Below, in pieces: positions 53,689-63,238 of a stretch of DNA of 64,000 bases. Each line of letters starts with the position of its first letter. The first letter of the stretch is position 1. The DNA comes from Affinundibacterium nitidum. GTDB taxonomy: Bacteria > Pseudomonadota > Gammaproteobacteria > Burkholderiales > Burkholderiaceae_D. Made by a program: the position numbers and the translations under genes. The notes beneath the pieces are model-generated. The model saw only the letters and a program-made list of their open reading frames with translations, searched no databases and had not been told where the DNA came from. The stretch is taken from the NCBI RefSeq assembly GCF_014284155.1, contig NZ_JACOFZ010000001.1:1010545-1074544 (forward strand), read 5' to 3'.

Positions 53689-54416
53689 CGCGGCACACTC
53701 CCACAGCTCAAAGGCAGCTTGAAGCTTGCGGCATCATTCGCGTTTGATTTTGATACGGCTTTGCTATCGGATGGCATATTTTGCAAGGCCAACCAAGAAG
53801 CCACAGCGGAGATATCTTCCGCGCTGAGTTTCTTCGCGACACTTTGCATACAATCAGGCGCAGCCGCATGACGGCTACCGGTTTGCCATGCACCGAGTTG
53901 AGACACCAAATAGTCGCGTGGCAAACCCAGCAAACCTGGAATAAACGGTGCGACACCGGTCATTTTATCTCCATGACAAGAGACACATGCCGGTAGGTCT
54001 TTCGACGTCTCACCTTTTAGAACGAGCGCTTTGCCTCGTTCCAATACCGCTGCGGGAACACTATTAGCCTGAGGTGCAGCATACGGTGGATTTTGTTCCG
54101 AAAAATAATTCGCGATTTCTTGCAGATACGCATCCGACATATGAGACACCATGTACGTCATCATCGGATATGTACGCTTAGCTTGACGGAAATTAATCAG
54201 TTGGTTGTACAAATAACCGGCCGGTTTACCTGCAATCCGAGGATAAAATCCATCACTGGTAGAGCGCCCTTCGGCACCATGACAGGCGACGCAGGCTTTG
54301 ACACGTTGCGCCAAACTATCAGCGAACGCCGGTGTTGTAGTTTGCGCAGCGACATGACTACTAACGGCCAACAAGGCTAAGCCGAGCAATCGCGCGCGAA
54401 AGAAAGAACGAATCAT
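53685..54416 (-). CDS. diheme cytochrome c (c4-like)
   Basis: A 243-residue exported protein with signal peptide ending HVAA (about 24). Two class I heme motifs: C42VACH46 and C144VSCH148. Spacing and size match cytochrome c4 and related diheme subunits. It comes first in a two-gene unit with the triheme protein (4-base overlap), so the two probably form one electron-transfer chain in the periplasm. Confidence 0.9.
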   Translation of the reverse strand: MIRSFFRARLLGLALLAVSSHVAAQTTTPAFADSLAQRVKACVACHGAEGRSTSDGFYPRIAGKPAGYLYNQLINFRQAKRTYPMMTYMVSHMSDAYLQEIANYFSEQNPPYAAPQANSVPAAVLERGKALVLKGETSKDLPACVSCHGDKMTGVAPFIPGLLGLPRDYLVSQLGAWQTGSRHAAAPDCMQSVAKKLSAEDISAVASWLALQNMPSDSKAVSKSNANDAASFKLPLSCGSVPR

Positions 54417-54440
54417 TGATCAATTAAATGGTGAGAGCTT

Positions 54441-54479
54441 AAAAAAACTTGAGCCCTCGCAGAGGTCTGCAGGGCTCAA
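54441..54479 (-). terminator. rho-independent terminator after prc
   Basis: TTGAGCCCT (54449-54457) and AGGGCTCAA (54471-54479) form a 9-base stem; the A run at 54441-54447 gives seven Ts on the minus strand. Confidence 0.92.
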
Positions 54480-54527
54480 ATAAGCGTGCTACAAAAAACT
54501 AAAAGCTACGATAGCGCGAAGCTAAAC

Positions 54528-56741
54528 TTATTGCATCTCTTTGGCTTTTGCAGCCAATTTCGGCATGACTTGTGCCGCAATTTTTTGATTAGTTTTAATC
54601 AACTCAATCTCATCGCTCAAGATGTTGGCAGCTTCAATCAAATACACATCTTTCGCTTCTTTATTGGCTTTTTCTTCTGCCAATTCAGCTGCTAAGCTAC
54701 GTTCACTACCTTGCAAACCGTCGTCTTGCTTATTCAACTTCGATTTCGCTTTCAGGCATTTGTCGCTGTTTTTGTCTTTGCATTCTAAAGACGCACGGAA
54801 CTCTTCACGCTCCTTAATTTTCTTTTCGCGGGCATCACGTTCAGCACGACGCTCAGCTTCATTCAAAGAAATCTCTTTCTTTTCTTTTTGCTGTTTGTAC
54901 TCTGCGATATCTTCTTTGATAAATTGAAACTCTTTATCTTTAGCGATACGCATTTCATGACGAACTTGCAGCATCGCTTGCACGTCTTTCAAATTACCGA
55001 CTGTTTGATAATCAGCTGGCTTGATTTGTACCCACGGCAATGCATTGTCATAGCTTGACTCGCCATAGCTATCAGCATCGGTAAAAGTTGGATAGGCGAT
55101 ATCTGGGCTGACACCACGCAATTGCGTCGTACCACCATTGACGCGGAAGAACTGCGCCACTGTCATTTTCAAATCACCATACTGCGGTTTTTCGCTACGC
55201 GCCATTTGATCAAGGCTGATCACCGTTTGCACAGTGCCTTTACCAAAACTATTTTCGCCAATAATCAAACCACGGCCATAATCTTGAATCGCTGCTGCAA
55301 AAATTTCAGAGGCAGACGCAGAACCACGATTAATCATCACGCCCATAGGGCCATCCCAAGCGATAACACCAGCGCCATCCCGTTCGATATGGACACGGCC
55401 TTGCGCATTTTTCTGCTGCACCACTGGGCCTTTGCCAATGAATAAGCTGGTCAACTCAACAGCTTCGTTCAAAGACCCGCCACCGTTATCGCGTAAGTCG
55501 ATCAACACACTATCAACTTTTTCTTTCTTCAGTTCGCCGAGCAAACGCGCTACGTCGCGCGTTGCGCTCTTAAAATCTTTGTCGCCACGACGACGTGCAT
55601 CGAAGTCTTGGTAGAAGGTCGGCAATGCAATCACACCAATACGGCGCGTACCATCAGCGGTCTTCACTTCTTGTATCGATTTCTTAGCAGCTTGCTGTTC
55701 TAGGGTGATCTTGTTACGAACCAATACGATGGTCACGTGCTTACCATCTGGGCCCGCATCTGCCGGCAACACATCCAAGGTCACTGGCGTATCTTTTGGA
55801 CCGCGAATTAGGGCGACTACATCATCCAAACGCCAGCCCATCACGTCAACTGGAGTCGCATTTGCACCTTGACCAACACCTACAATACGATCACCCACTT
55901 TCAATTTACCTGACAAAGCCGCTGGGCTACCAGGTACCAATTCACGGATCGTCGCCATCTCATCACGATCTTGCAAAGTGGCGCCGATACCAGACATGGA
56001 CAAACGCATCGCGATATCAAAATCTTCTGCCGCTTTTGGTCCTAAGTAATTCGTATGCGGCTCCACCGACATCGCATAGGCATTCATAAAGAGTTGGAAA
56101 ACATCTTCACTCTTCAATTTATTCATGCGCGTTAACGTTGTTTCGTAACGCTTTGCCAAAGTCGTGCGAATCGCTTCAGTTTCTTTACCGGCTAGTTTCA
56201 AACGCAACCAATCATTCTTCACACGCTGACGCCATAAGTCGCGCATCGCAGCATCGTCCTTAGGCCATGGCGCTTTTTCGCGTTGATAAAAATAGGATTC
56301 TTTTTCACTGAAATCGAAATCACTCTTCAACACATCGCTAGCGAATGTCAAACGTTCTTTAAAACGCTTTTGATAGAGGTTGAACATCGCAAATGGGATC
56401 GTGAGATCTTGACCCAAAATCGCGTCATCTAATTTGGTCCGTGCTGCATTAAATTGATCAATGTCGCTTTGGAGGAAGAACACACGATCGGCGTCCAAAG
56501 ACTTCAGGTAGCGATCAAAAATTTTCTCAGACATTGCATCATCAAGAGGCGTCGCTTTGTAATGGAAGCGTGTGAGAAATTCCGCCGTCATGTTGGCGGC
56601 TTGAATTTGTTGCGGTAATGGTTTGAATTCCGTTAGTTGGATGGGAGCTTTGGCGGTGCTGACTGCCGGGCCTGGTTGCGCTGTCGCGAAATGGGTGCTG
56701 ATTACCAAGCCAAGGGCAATACTCAACAAAGTCTTTTTCAT
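54528..56741 (-). CDS. prc: carboxy-terminal processing protease Prc (tail-specific protease)
   Basis: A 737-residue periplasmic S41 protease with signal peptide ending ATA (about 21). A long N-terminal helical domain (about 40-235), a PDZ domain (about 240-335) and the S41 domain follow. The catalytic pair is S476 (GSASASE) and K501 (GENSFGKGTVQ), 25 residues apart as in E. coli Prc. The C-terminal part (about 600-735) is the Lys/Glu-rich DUF3340-type domain. It trims penicillin-binding protein precursors and degrades tagged or misfolded proteins. Single gene. Confidence 0.95.
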   Translation of the reverse strand: MKKTLLSIALGLVISTHFATAQPGPAVSTAKAPIQLTEFKPLPQQIQAANMTAEFLTRFHYKATPLDDAMSEKIFDRYLKSLDADRVFFLQSDIDQFNAARTKLDDAILGQDLTIPFAMFNLYQKRFKERLTFASDVLKSDFDFSEKESYFYQREKAPWPKDDAAMRDLWRQRVKNDWLRLKLAGKETEAIRTTLAKRYETTLTRMNKLKSEDVFQLFMNAYAMSVEPHTNYLGPKAAEDFDIAMRLSMSGIGATLQDRDEMATIRELVPGSPAALSGKLKVGDRIVGVGQGANATPVDVMGWRLDDVVALIRGPKDTPVTLDVLPADAGPDGKHVTIVLVRNKITLEQQAAKKSIQEVKTADGTRRIGVIALPTFYQDFDARRRGDKDFKSATRDVARLLGELKKEKVDSVLIDLRDNGGGSLNEAVELTSLFIGKGPVVQQKNAQGRVHIERDGAGVIAWDGPMGVMINRGSASASEIFAAAIQDYGRGLIIGENSFGKGTVQTVISLDQMARSEKPQYGDLKMTVAQFFRVNGGTTQLRGVSPDIAYPTFTDADSYGESSYDNALPWVQIKPADYQTVGNLKDVQAMLQVRHEMRIAKDKEFQFIKEDIAEYKQQKEKKEISLNEAERRAERDAREKKIKEREEFRASLECKDKNSDKCLKAKSKLNKQDDGLQGSERSLAAELAEEKANKEAKDVYLIEAANILSDEIELIKTNQKIAAQVMPKLAAKAKEMQ

Positions 56742-57096
56742 CTTTTATCTCCAATTATTCGTATTTGTATTACGACAATTTTGTGCAAATTAGCACGCTA
56801 AACACGAATAGTCTTGCAAGGATTACGCATCACTTGCCTTCATTCATTTCGAAAGCATACCACTACTTGTTCAAGGAAACAGCAGGACTCATCCCTGAAA
56901 AACAGCGTTTTTTACGGCCTTAGGCGTCAATACATGATCTAGACAACGACAAATCGGCAAAGTTCATGCATTTGACTGCATTTAAGAGCAAAAAACAGCC
57001 GAATCTGCGCTGTTTTGCCTCGAGCCCGCGCAGTTTGATTAAGCATTTGCTCACAATTATTGAACACTTTGATACAAAACGATTTTCCATTGAGCC
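56742..57096. other. non-coding stretch
   Basis: No gene seen. It holds the terminator of the NarX-like kinase gene (next entry) and the prc promoter region, where I cannot mark boxes with confidence. Confidence 0.5.
56990..57016 (-). terminator. rho-independent terminator after the NarX-like kinase gene
   Basis: AAAACAGC (56992-56999) and GCTGTTTT (57009-57016) form a stem with a T run on the minus strand, about 80 bases after the stop at 57097. Confidence 0.65.
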
Positions 57097-58674
57097 CTAA
57101 ATCTCAAGGTTCAACGGTAAGAAAATATGTAATTGGCATCCTGCCCCCGGGCTAGAGCTCAGGTCGAAGCGTCCATTGATAACCGCAACCCGTTCGCGCA
57201 TGCCGCTCAAGCCTATGCCCGCACTCGCCTGTTCTGTATCGAAACCAACACCATCGTCATGCACTTCGATAAACAAACCTGCAACTCCACCTGCCGGAGG
57301 AACAGGCTCTAAAGAAATGCTGATCCGCGCATGTTGTGCTTGTGCGTGTTTAATGATGTTGGAGCAAGCCTCTTGCACGATGCGATAGGCCGAAATGGCA
57401 ATCTCTGGATGAAGATTAGTAAATTCACCGTTGGCCACAAACTCAAAATGGCAAACCGGTACAGCATCGACACCATCGCGACTATCGCGACTATCGTTAT
57501 ACAGGCGCAGCATTTCTTCAATCGCCCCTTGCAAACCCATCACTTCCAAGACTTCCGGGCGCAAACGTCGAACCAAGTTACGGCCATTGGCATACAGACT
57601 CAGCGCCATATCGACCACCGCTTTCGCTCGTGTTTGAATTTCCGCATAGGCTTGTAGATTGCCTTCCATCTCTGCTTTCGAGGCAATACGTGCGATTCGC
57701 TCTGACTCTAAACGTACGGCAATCAGCGATGCATTTAACTCGTCATGAATTTCGACCGCAATACTTTGGCGCTCGGCCTCAACGATGGTATTCACTTTAT
57801 GAATCAGCCTACGCTTTTCCGCATCGGCTTTCAAAGCTTCATTACGCGATTGATTCAATTCACGGGTACGTTCTTCTACTTTCGCTTCCAAATGCTGCTG
57901 AGCCTGATGCAAGCCATCAGCCATCTCATTAATCGAATGTTGGAGCTCGCCGACTTCCCCTCCGGTGCTGATCTCTAATTTTTGATCAAAACGACCGGAA
58001 CGTATGGTCCGCAAACTCTCGATCGATTGGCGCAACGGTGCTGTAAGGCTGACTGAAAGATACCAAGCAAGACAGGCACTGATCGCCAACGCCAACATCG
58101 ACATTAATAGTTCAACGCCAAAGCGCACCTTTTGCTTGGATAATAGATAATCGTGCGTCATTGTTACTCGCACATAACCAAGAACTTGCTTGGCACGCTC
58201 AGTAGAGTTTCCAGGCGATGTCATGCGGTTTTGACCGGCCTGCGTATCAATCACGATATTTGCCCAAACAACTTGCCTTTGAATGGGTAACTCCGTGTAC
58301 CGTGGCTCTGGTTGCGCTTTGCCCACATTTTCAACATGGGTAATTTCCTTCTTGGCGCTGTCCAACACTTCGATACGATAAATATTTCGATCCGAATTGA
58401 TCACACCGTAAATCATTTGGCGCAAACCTTGCGTGTTATTCGCCACCAAATGAAACTCCAAGCCCTCGGCCAGCGCCGTTGAGACGGTGGTTGCGCGACT
58501 TTCTAAGTCTTCGTGCACCTCTTTAAATCGAGCGTAATACGAATAAGAAACCATAGAAAAGAACAGATACGCGATCGGAAAAATCGCGATCAACAGTAGG
58601 CGTTGCCGTATGCTCCAATGTTGCCACGACAAACCGCCCAGCGCTCCTTGCCAGCGGGAAGACAGTTTTTTCAT
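57097..58674 (-). CDS. NarX-type sensor histidine kinase
   Basis: A 525-residue membrane kinase with spans at about 23-46 and 192-212 around a periplasmic sensor region, then HAMP (about 212-265), coiled coil and a HisKA_3 domain with phospho-His in IAVEIHDELNASL (about 316-328). The C-terminal ATPase has VHDDGVGF and GIGLSGMRERV. It pairs with the LuxR-type regulator gene just upstream, whose stop TAA ends two bases before this ATG. A TTG further up would overlap the regulator more. The stimulus is not readable. Confidence 0.92.
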   Translation of the reverse strand: MKKLSSRWQGALGGLSWQHWSIRQRLLLIAIFPIAYLFFSMVSYSYYARFKEVHEDLESRATTVSTALAEGLEFHLVANNTQGLRQMIYGVINSDRNIYRIEVLDSAKKEITHVENVGKAQPEPRYTELPIQRQVVWANIVIDTQAGQNRMTSPGNSTERAKQVLGYVRVTMTHDYLLSKQKVRFGVELLMSMLALAISACLAWYLSVSLTAPLRQSIESLRTIRSGRFDQKLEISTGGEVGELQHSINEMADGLHQAQQHLEAKVEERTRELNQSRNEALKADAEKRRLIHKVNTIVEAERQSIAVEIHDELNASLIAVRLESERIARIASKAEMEGNLQAYAEIQTRAKAVVDMALSLYANGRNLVRRLRPEVLEVMGLQGAIEEMLRLYNDSRDSRDGVDAVPVCHFEFVANGEFTNLHPEIAISAYRIVQEACSNIIKHAQAQHARISISLEPVPPAGGVAGLFIEVHDDGVGFDTEQASAGIGLSGMRERVAVINGRFDLSSSPGAGCQLHIFLPLNLEI

Positions 58675-58675
58675 C

Positions 58676-59323
58676 TTAAGGCTCAATCAAGCCATGTTTG
58701 ACTGCCAGTTTAGTAATCAAGGCGGGGCGATGAATACCCAACTTTTCTTTCACTGATTGACTGATGTTACTGATGGTTTTTTGCGAAAGATCGAGTTTCT
58801 CTGCAATCTCGACGTTCGTTAAACCTTCTGCCATTAATGTAAAAATTTGCAGGCTACGTTCATCGAGCAAAGTTTGCGGTGAAGGATCGCCACGTACGGA
58901 AAGATTTGCCAAACGTTCGGCAATACTTGGCATGAAATACAGCTCTGCCTCACTCGCCCTTTGCACTGCCATCGCCAAATCAGCTGGATCGCAATCTTTA
59001 GTGACGAAAGCACGTGCGCCAATACGGTAGGTTTCCTTGATTAATGCGTCCTGATCAAACTGGCTCAAAAACACAATGTTGGCATGCGGCGTCTTCTGCA
59101 AAATCTGCTTCGCGGCATCCAAACCCGTTAACTCAGCGCCAAAACGGATATCCATCACCAAGACATCGGGCTTCAAAGCGGCGAATTGCTCCACCGCTTC
59201 TTGTGGACTCTTCACCTGTCCTACTGCCACCATTCCGTCGGCTTCCAATGACATGGCAAAACCTTTCATCACGATGGGATGATCGTCGGCCAATAAAACA
59301 CGAATTTTGCTATCTGTTGTCAT
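58676..59323 (-). CDS. NarL/LuxR-family response regulator
   Basis: A 215-residue regulator. The receiver (about 5-120) has LLADDHP with the acidic pair, DVLVMDIRF with the phospho-Asp (about D56) and FVTKD with the Lys. The LuxR helix-turn-helix covers about 148-210 (LTNVEIAEKLDLSQKTISNI). The ATG at 59323 has GGAG upstream; an 8-residue longer reading is less likely. Cotranscribed with the kinase after it. A dyad lies 69 bases upstream. Confidence 0.93.
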   Translation of the reverse strand: MTTDSKIRVLLADDHPIVMKGFAMSLEADGMVAVGQVKSPQEAVEQFAALKPDVLVMDIRFGAELTGLDAAKQILQKTPHANIVFLSQFDQDALIKETYRIGARAFVTKDCDPADLAMAVQRASEAELYFMPSIAERLANLSVRGDPSPQTLLDERSLQIFTLMAEGLTNVEIAEKLDLSQKTISNISQSVKEKLGIHRPALITKLAVKHGLIEP

Positions 59324-59710
59324 TAAAACTACTCCAAAGAAAGTCACTTACTAGTACTAGCATATGAATTAATCAGTAAACCGAAAATTAAATTGCTATT
59401 GAGTAGCAATAATTTCAGCAATCCAACAACAGTGTACAACAATCACACCCCAAATACGAGTCCTCATAGTCTGTGTTAAATCATTGAATTTAAAGATTTT
59501 TTTCAATGAAGATTGAAAAATAAGACTCAGTAGCAAAGAGCAAAGGTCGTCAGGCAAAATAAGTGAAATCAAAAAGAATTAAAAACTGCCATAAAAATTA
59601 CTTTATTTTTGCTATCAACTAGCATATTATGATTCCAACGCGATGCAACACGAACTCTTCGCGTTAGCCACGCCCGATTTTGGATGCCACTTTTTATCGA
59701 GGAGAGAATC
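59324..59710. other. divergent intergenic region
   Basis: AT-rich, with no gene seen. It carries the dyad at 59392-59410 and must contain promoters for the regulator gene and the TonB gene. Confidence 0.5.
59392..59410. promoter_or_regulatory. dyad upstream of the regulator gene
   Basis: ATTGCTA-TTGAG-TAGCAAT: perfect 7-base arms. It may be an operator for autoregulation by the adjacent NarL-type protein, or for the divergent TonB gene. Confidence 0.4.
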
Positions 59711-60361
59711 ATGGACTTTCACACCCACCCACATCAAGCAAAAAGCAAATTGCCTTCACTCGCCGTAGCCGTAGGTGCGCACGCCATTTTATTGTGGGTA
59801 GCGATGCAGGCAGTACACGTCATTAATCGTCCAGATAGGCATATCGTTGATATTGTTCAGCTCACTGAGCCTGAACCACCAACACCGCCAGAGCCAAAAA
59901 TTGAGCAGCGGGTAGACAAGACCATGCCTGTACAAGACTTTATTCCTCCACCAGAAATTTCTACGCAACCGACAACAACGAATGATGTCATTACCACCGT
60001 AACTAATGCTGCGCCAAGCAAGCGTGATTTTGAAAGGACAGAAGGAGGAGAAAATGTAACGCCACCCACAACGCATGCCCCGATTCACATCGCGGCTAAC
60101 GTGGACGCAAAGGCCTGCGACAAACCCGAATACCCAGCAAACTCATTACGTGCGGGAGAAGAAGGTACGGTGCACTTAGCCATGTTAATCGGTACGGATG
60201 GGCATGTGATGGAGACTAAGGTTGAGAAAACCAGTGGCTCACGCGCACTCGACAAAGCAGCCATCCAAGGCTTGAGTTTATGCAAATTCAAACCTGGTAC
60301 AGTCGACGGCGTTCCCGAAAAATCATGGGCTAAGTTGCAGTATGTTTGGAGTATCAACTGA
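59711..60361 (+). CDS. TonB-family energy transducer
   Basis: A 216-residue protein anchored by one membrane span (about 17-36). A proline-rich periplasmic linker with PEPPTPPEPK spans the periplasm. The C-terminal TonB domain (about 135-216) has PEYPANSLRAGEEGTVHLAMLIGTDGHV and SGSRALDKAAIQGLSLCKFKPG. The ATG at 59711 has GAGGAG upstream. No ExbB/ExbD genes lie beside it. It could drive the TonB-dependent receptor at 10109-12412 or any other. Confidence 0.92.
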   Translation: MDFHTHPHQAKSKLPSLAVAVGAHAILLWVAMQAVHVINRPDRHIVDIVQLTEPEPPTPPEPKIEQRVDKTMPVQDFIPPPEISTQPTTTNDVITTVTNAAPSKRDFERTEGGENVTPPTTHAPIHIAANVDAKACDKPEYPANSLRAGEEGTVHLAMLIGTDGHVMETKVEKTSGSRALDKAAIQGLSLCKFKPGTVDGVPEKSWAKLQYVWSIN

Positions 60362-60531
60362 GAATGGTACAGGCACACATGGGGGTAGCATATTCAAACT
60401 CAAAGAGGCCAATACCACCGCTGCCAATTTTCAGTAGATGTTCCATTAGGGATCAAGCGATACAGGTAAAAAGAAATTTCTGTATTTGATAAACGATTGT
60501 CTTTTATCCATCCATAACAGCCGTATAATTC

Positions 60532-60564
60532 GATGCCACATTGTTAAATGTGGCATCTTTTTTT
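60532..60564 (+). terminator. strong rho-independent terminator
   Basis: GATGCCACAT (60532-60541) and ATGTGGCATC (60548-60557) form a perfect 10-base stem followed by seven Ts. It ends the TonB gene's transcript about 170 bases after its stop. Confidence 0.88.
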
Positions 60565-60633
60565 ACGAGACTATTTTTTATCGCGTTCATGACTCATGAC
60601 GAGCGGCACGCCACTTAACCTCATTCGAATTCA

Positions 60634-61641
60634 ATGCTTTTTTTAAAAAAACGCCCAAACCAAGTTGAAACACTAGAACAACTTTACACATCAGGTGAGT
60701 TTTCTCATGTCGCAGACCTCAAAGATATTTTTTATTGTTTTAGATTGATACTTGGGCGCAATCCAAATCCTGAAGAATGTAAGGGACATTCAGGCATGGC
60801 AGGAATCGAACTGACCGAGGTGGTCAAGTCTTACGTGCAATCAATGGAATTTCAGAACCGTAATCTGTTTAAACCGCAAACAGGTGAACTGGCATTCATC
60901 GACACTGGCACGTTTAAGATTTATGTCGATACCCAAGATCAAGCGGTCGGGTCTCATGTCGCCCATGGCGCTTATGAGCCGCACGTGGCCAAGTTGTTTC
61001 GAACTCACTTAAAACCGGGCATGAGAGTACTCGATATAGGTGCGAATATCGGCTATTTCTCTTTGTTGTCGTCGTCAATTGTCGGGGAAAATGGCAAAGT
61101 GTTCTCCATCGAACCTAATATGAACAATTGCCGGCTTCTACAGGCAAGCAAATCCAGCAACCAATTCTCCAACATCTCCATCATGCAAATTGCGGCAAGC
61201 GATACAGCCAGCTTGCTGGCGATGAACACCTCTTACAGCAATGGCACAACCTCGGGACTCAGCGAAGAAATGGAGATATTGTTGCGATCCAACACCGTGC
61301 CAGCTTTCAAGATAGATAGTTTAAAAGAATTCGACGAAGGAATTGATTTCATTAAGATCGATGTTGAAGGTGCGGAATATAGAGCACTCTTAGGTGCTGA
61401 GCAATTAATACGAAAATTTAAGCCCATGATCGTTAGCGAATTTTCGCCAACCGCTATGCCGAGTATCAGTGGAGTCGATGGTATTACTTACCTTCAATTC
61501 CTGTGCTCACTTGGGTATAACTTGAGTGTCATCAACCCAAGTGGGGAACTTAGTCAATTTGGAGACGATATTCATGGTGTGATGAACGCTTTTGAAGAGT
61601 CGGGTGTCGATCACATCGATCTATTTGCTATACAGCGATAA
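60634..61641 (+). CDS. FkbM-family methyltransferase
   Basis: A 335-residue SAM-dependent methyltransferase. An N-terminal part (about 1-110) precedes the FkbM domain: motif I VLDIGANIGYFSLLSS (about 132-147), the acidic loop FSIEPN (about 157-162), SDTASL and FIKIDVEGAEYRALLGAEQ (about 233-251). Such enzymes methylate sugars of surface glycans or small molecules. No glycan genes lie near. The first codons form a T7-A7 run, prone to slippage. Confidence 0.9.
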   Translation: MLFLKKRPNQVETLEQLYTSGEFSHVADLKDIFYCFRLILGRNPNPEECKGHSGMAGIELTEVVKSYVQSMEFQNRNLFKPQTGELAFIDTGTFKIYVDTQDQAVGSHVAHGAYEPHVAKLFRTHLKPGMRVLDIGANIGYFSLLSSSIVGENGKVFSIEPNMNNCRLLQASKSSNQFSNISIMQIAASDTASLLAMNTSYSNGTTSGLSEEMEILLRSNTVPAFKIDSLKEFDEGIDFIKIDVEGAEYRALLGAEQLIRKFKPMIVSEFSPTAMPSISGVDGITYLQFLCSLGYNLSVINPSGELSQFGDDIHGVMNAFEESGVDHIDLFAIQR

Positions 61642-61732
61642 CTAGTCTCCTTTTGCGATCCTTATGACTTCCTGATATCGCCTGTGCTAAGCTGATCAAA
61701 CGTATTTTCGATCCGTTTTATTGCCCGAGCCC

Positions 61733-63238
61733 ATGCAACCGAGTCTGTTCCAACGAGCCAAACAATGGACTACCCTGCTAATCTTATTAGTGGTCGGTAG
61801 TGCTTTTGCCGCCGCAGTCGATGCTTATGTGAGTTTGCTTGGGTTAACCATGATCTATGTGATTGTGGTGGTGATCGCCGCATATACCTTGTCACGCAAT
61901 AAATCGATACTCTGTGCATTCTTGGCCGTTGCCTGCCTCAACTACTTCTTTGTACCGCCACGCTTTACTTTTCACGTAGAAGGAAAAGAGCATCTAATCG
62001 CTTTAGGAGCCTTGTTGATCGTGGCCTTAATTGTGAATAGCTTAGTGGCGCGTCTGAAAGATGAAAGCATGACGGCTAAGCGCAATGAGCTTCGAGCGCG
62101 ACAGTTACAGTCCTTCGCTATCTCGCTGTCAAACGCAGCATCGATAGAGCAAGCACAGCAGATGACTAAGTTAGCTTTCGAAACCGCATTTTCTTACACA
62201 ACCCACTTGCGTTTTCTCGGACAATTGAACGCACATGAAGCGCTACCACAAGTCATCAATGATGGCTTGGAAGCCTGCATCAAGGAACAAAAGATCATAG
62301 GTTCAGGCACTGGTCGCTGGAACGAACTTGAGCATTGGTTTGTTCCAATTGGTGAACAGGAAATTTTTGGTGCTGCCTGCATACAGGATGTCGCGCTCGA
62401 CGACCATGCGGGTCGAGAGCACGCAGCAGCGCTATGTAGCCTTAGTGCGCAAGGCTTACGACGCTTGCATTTGAGCCAGAAAATCAACCATGCGAATCAA
62501 GAGATTGAACGACAACAACTGCAAACCATGTTTTTGTCAGCGATATCGCACGACCTACGTACGCCGCTTGCGGTGGTTCTCGGCGCCGCATCTGCACTGC
62601 AAACGCAAGCGGATAAACTCAGCACAGAAGAACAAGCTCGCTTACTCAATAGTATCGTCGACGAGACTAATTACCTCGGCACCATCACCGAAAATACTTT
62701 GCAACTGGTTAGACTGAAACAAGCACAGCCGAATCTACGCACCGATTGGGAATCGATGGAAGAAATTGTCGGTTCGGTACTGCAAAGGATAAAACAAAGG
62801 CATACCGGTAATCGCATTCGCTATCAAATCGCGACAGACCTCCCATTGATACAAGTCGATGCAGTTTTGATCGCTCAACTGCTCAGCAACTTGATCGACA
62901 ATGCGCTAAAGTACAGTGAAGATAAAGTTACACTGAGTGTGGAACTTACCCAGCCTAAGCTATTGCAGATCTGCATCAAAGACTTGGGCCCAGGCATTCC
63001 ACAACAAGAACGTGAAAGTATCTTTGAGGCCTACACGCACTCGCGACAACATGATCAATCCTCACAACGCGGTGCAGGATTAGGTTTGGCGGTATGCCGC
63101 GCCATTGCCCGTGCGCATGGCGGCGACTTAACCGTGAAGGCACGCCAAACAGGCGGTAGCAATTTTGTTGTCAAACTACCCGTCAGCAACACCGAGATGA
63201 GCCATCGCATTTCAGAATTCAATGAGGAAACAAAGTGA
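61733..63238 (+). CDS. KdpD-like sensor histidine kinase, short form
   Basis: A 501-residue membrane kinase. Four packed membrane spans (about 12-105) form the DUF4118 domain seen in KdpD, then a GAF-like linker (about 120-245), the phospho-His in SAISHDLRTPLAV (about 265-277) and an ATPase with NLIDNALKYS, LGPGIP and GAGLGLAVC. The N-terminal KdpD and Usp-like domains of true KdpD are missing. The ATG at 61733 is chosen; an upstream TTG adds 4 residues. It overlaps the KdpE-like gene by 4 bases. Confidence 0.93.
   Translation: MQPSLFQRAKQWTTLLILLVVGSAFAAAVDAYVSLLGLTMIYVIVVVIAAYTLSRNKSILCAFLAVACLNYFFVPPRFTFHVEGKEHLIALGALLIVALIVNSLVARLKDESMTAKRNELRARQLQSFAISLSNAASIEQAQQMTKLAFETAFSYTTHLRFLGQLNAHEALPQVINDGLEACIKEQKIIGSGTGRWNELEHWFVPIGEQEIFGAACIQDVALDDHAGREHAAALCSLSAQGLRRLHLSQKINHANQEIERQQLQTMFLSAISHDLRTPLAVVLGAASALQTQADKLSTEEQARLLNSIVDETNYLGTITENTLQLVRLKQAQPNLRTDWESMEEIVGSVLQRIKQRHTGNRIRYQIATDLPLIQVDAVLIAQLLSNLIDNALKYSEDKVTLSVELTQPKLLQICIKDLGPGIPQQERESIFEAYTHSRQHDQSSQRGAGLGLAVCRAIARAHGGDLTVKARQTGGSNFVVKLPVSNTEMSHRISEFNEETK

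Noticed and set aside
60497-60529. TATAAT box at 60524-60529 as a promoter for the FkbM gene
   Set aside because: Its start would fall inside the strong terminator hairpin at 60532-60557, and the -35 candidate TTGTCT is 21 bases away.
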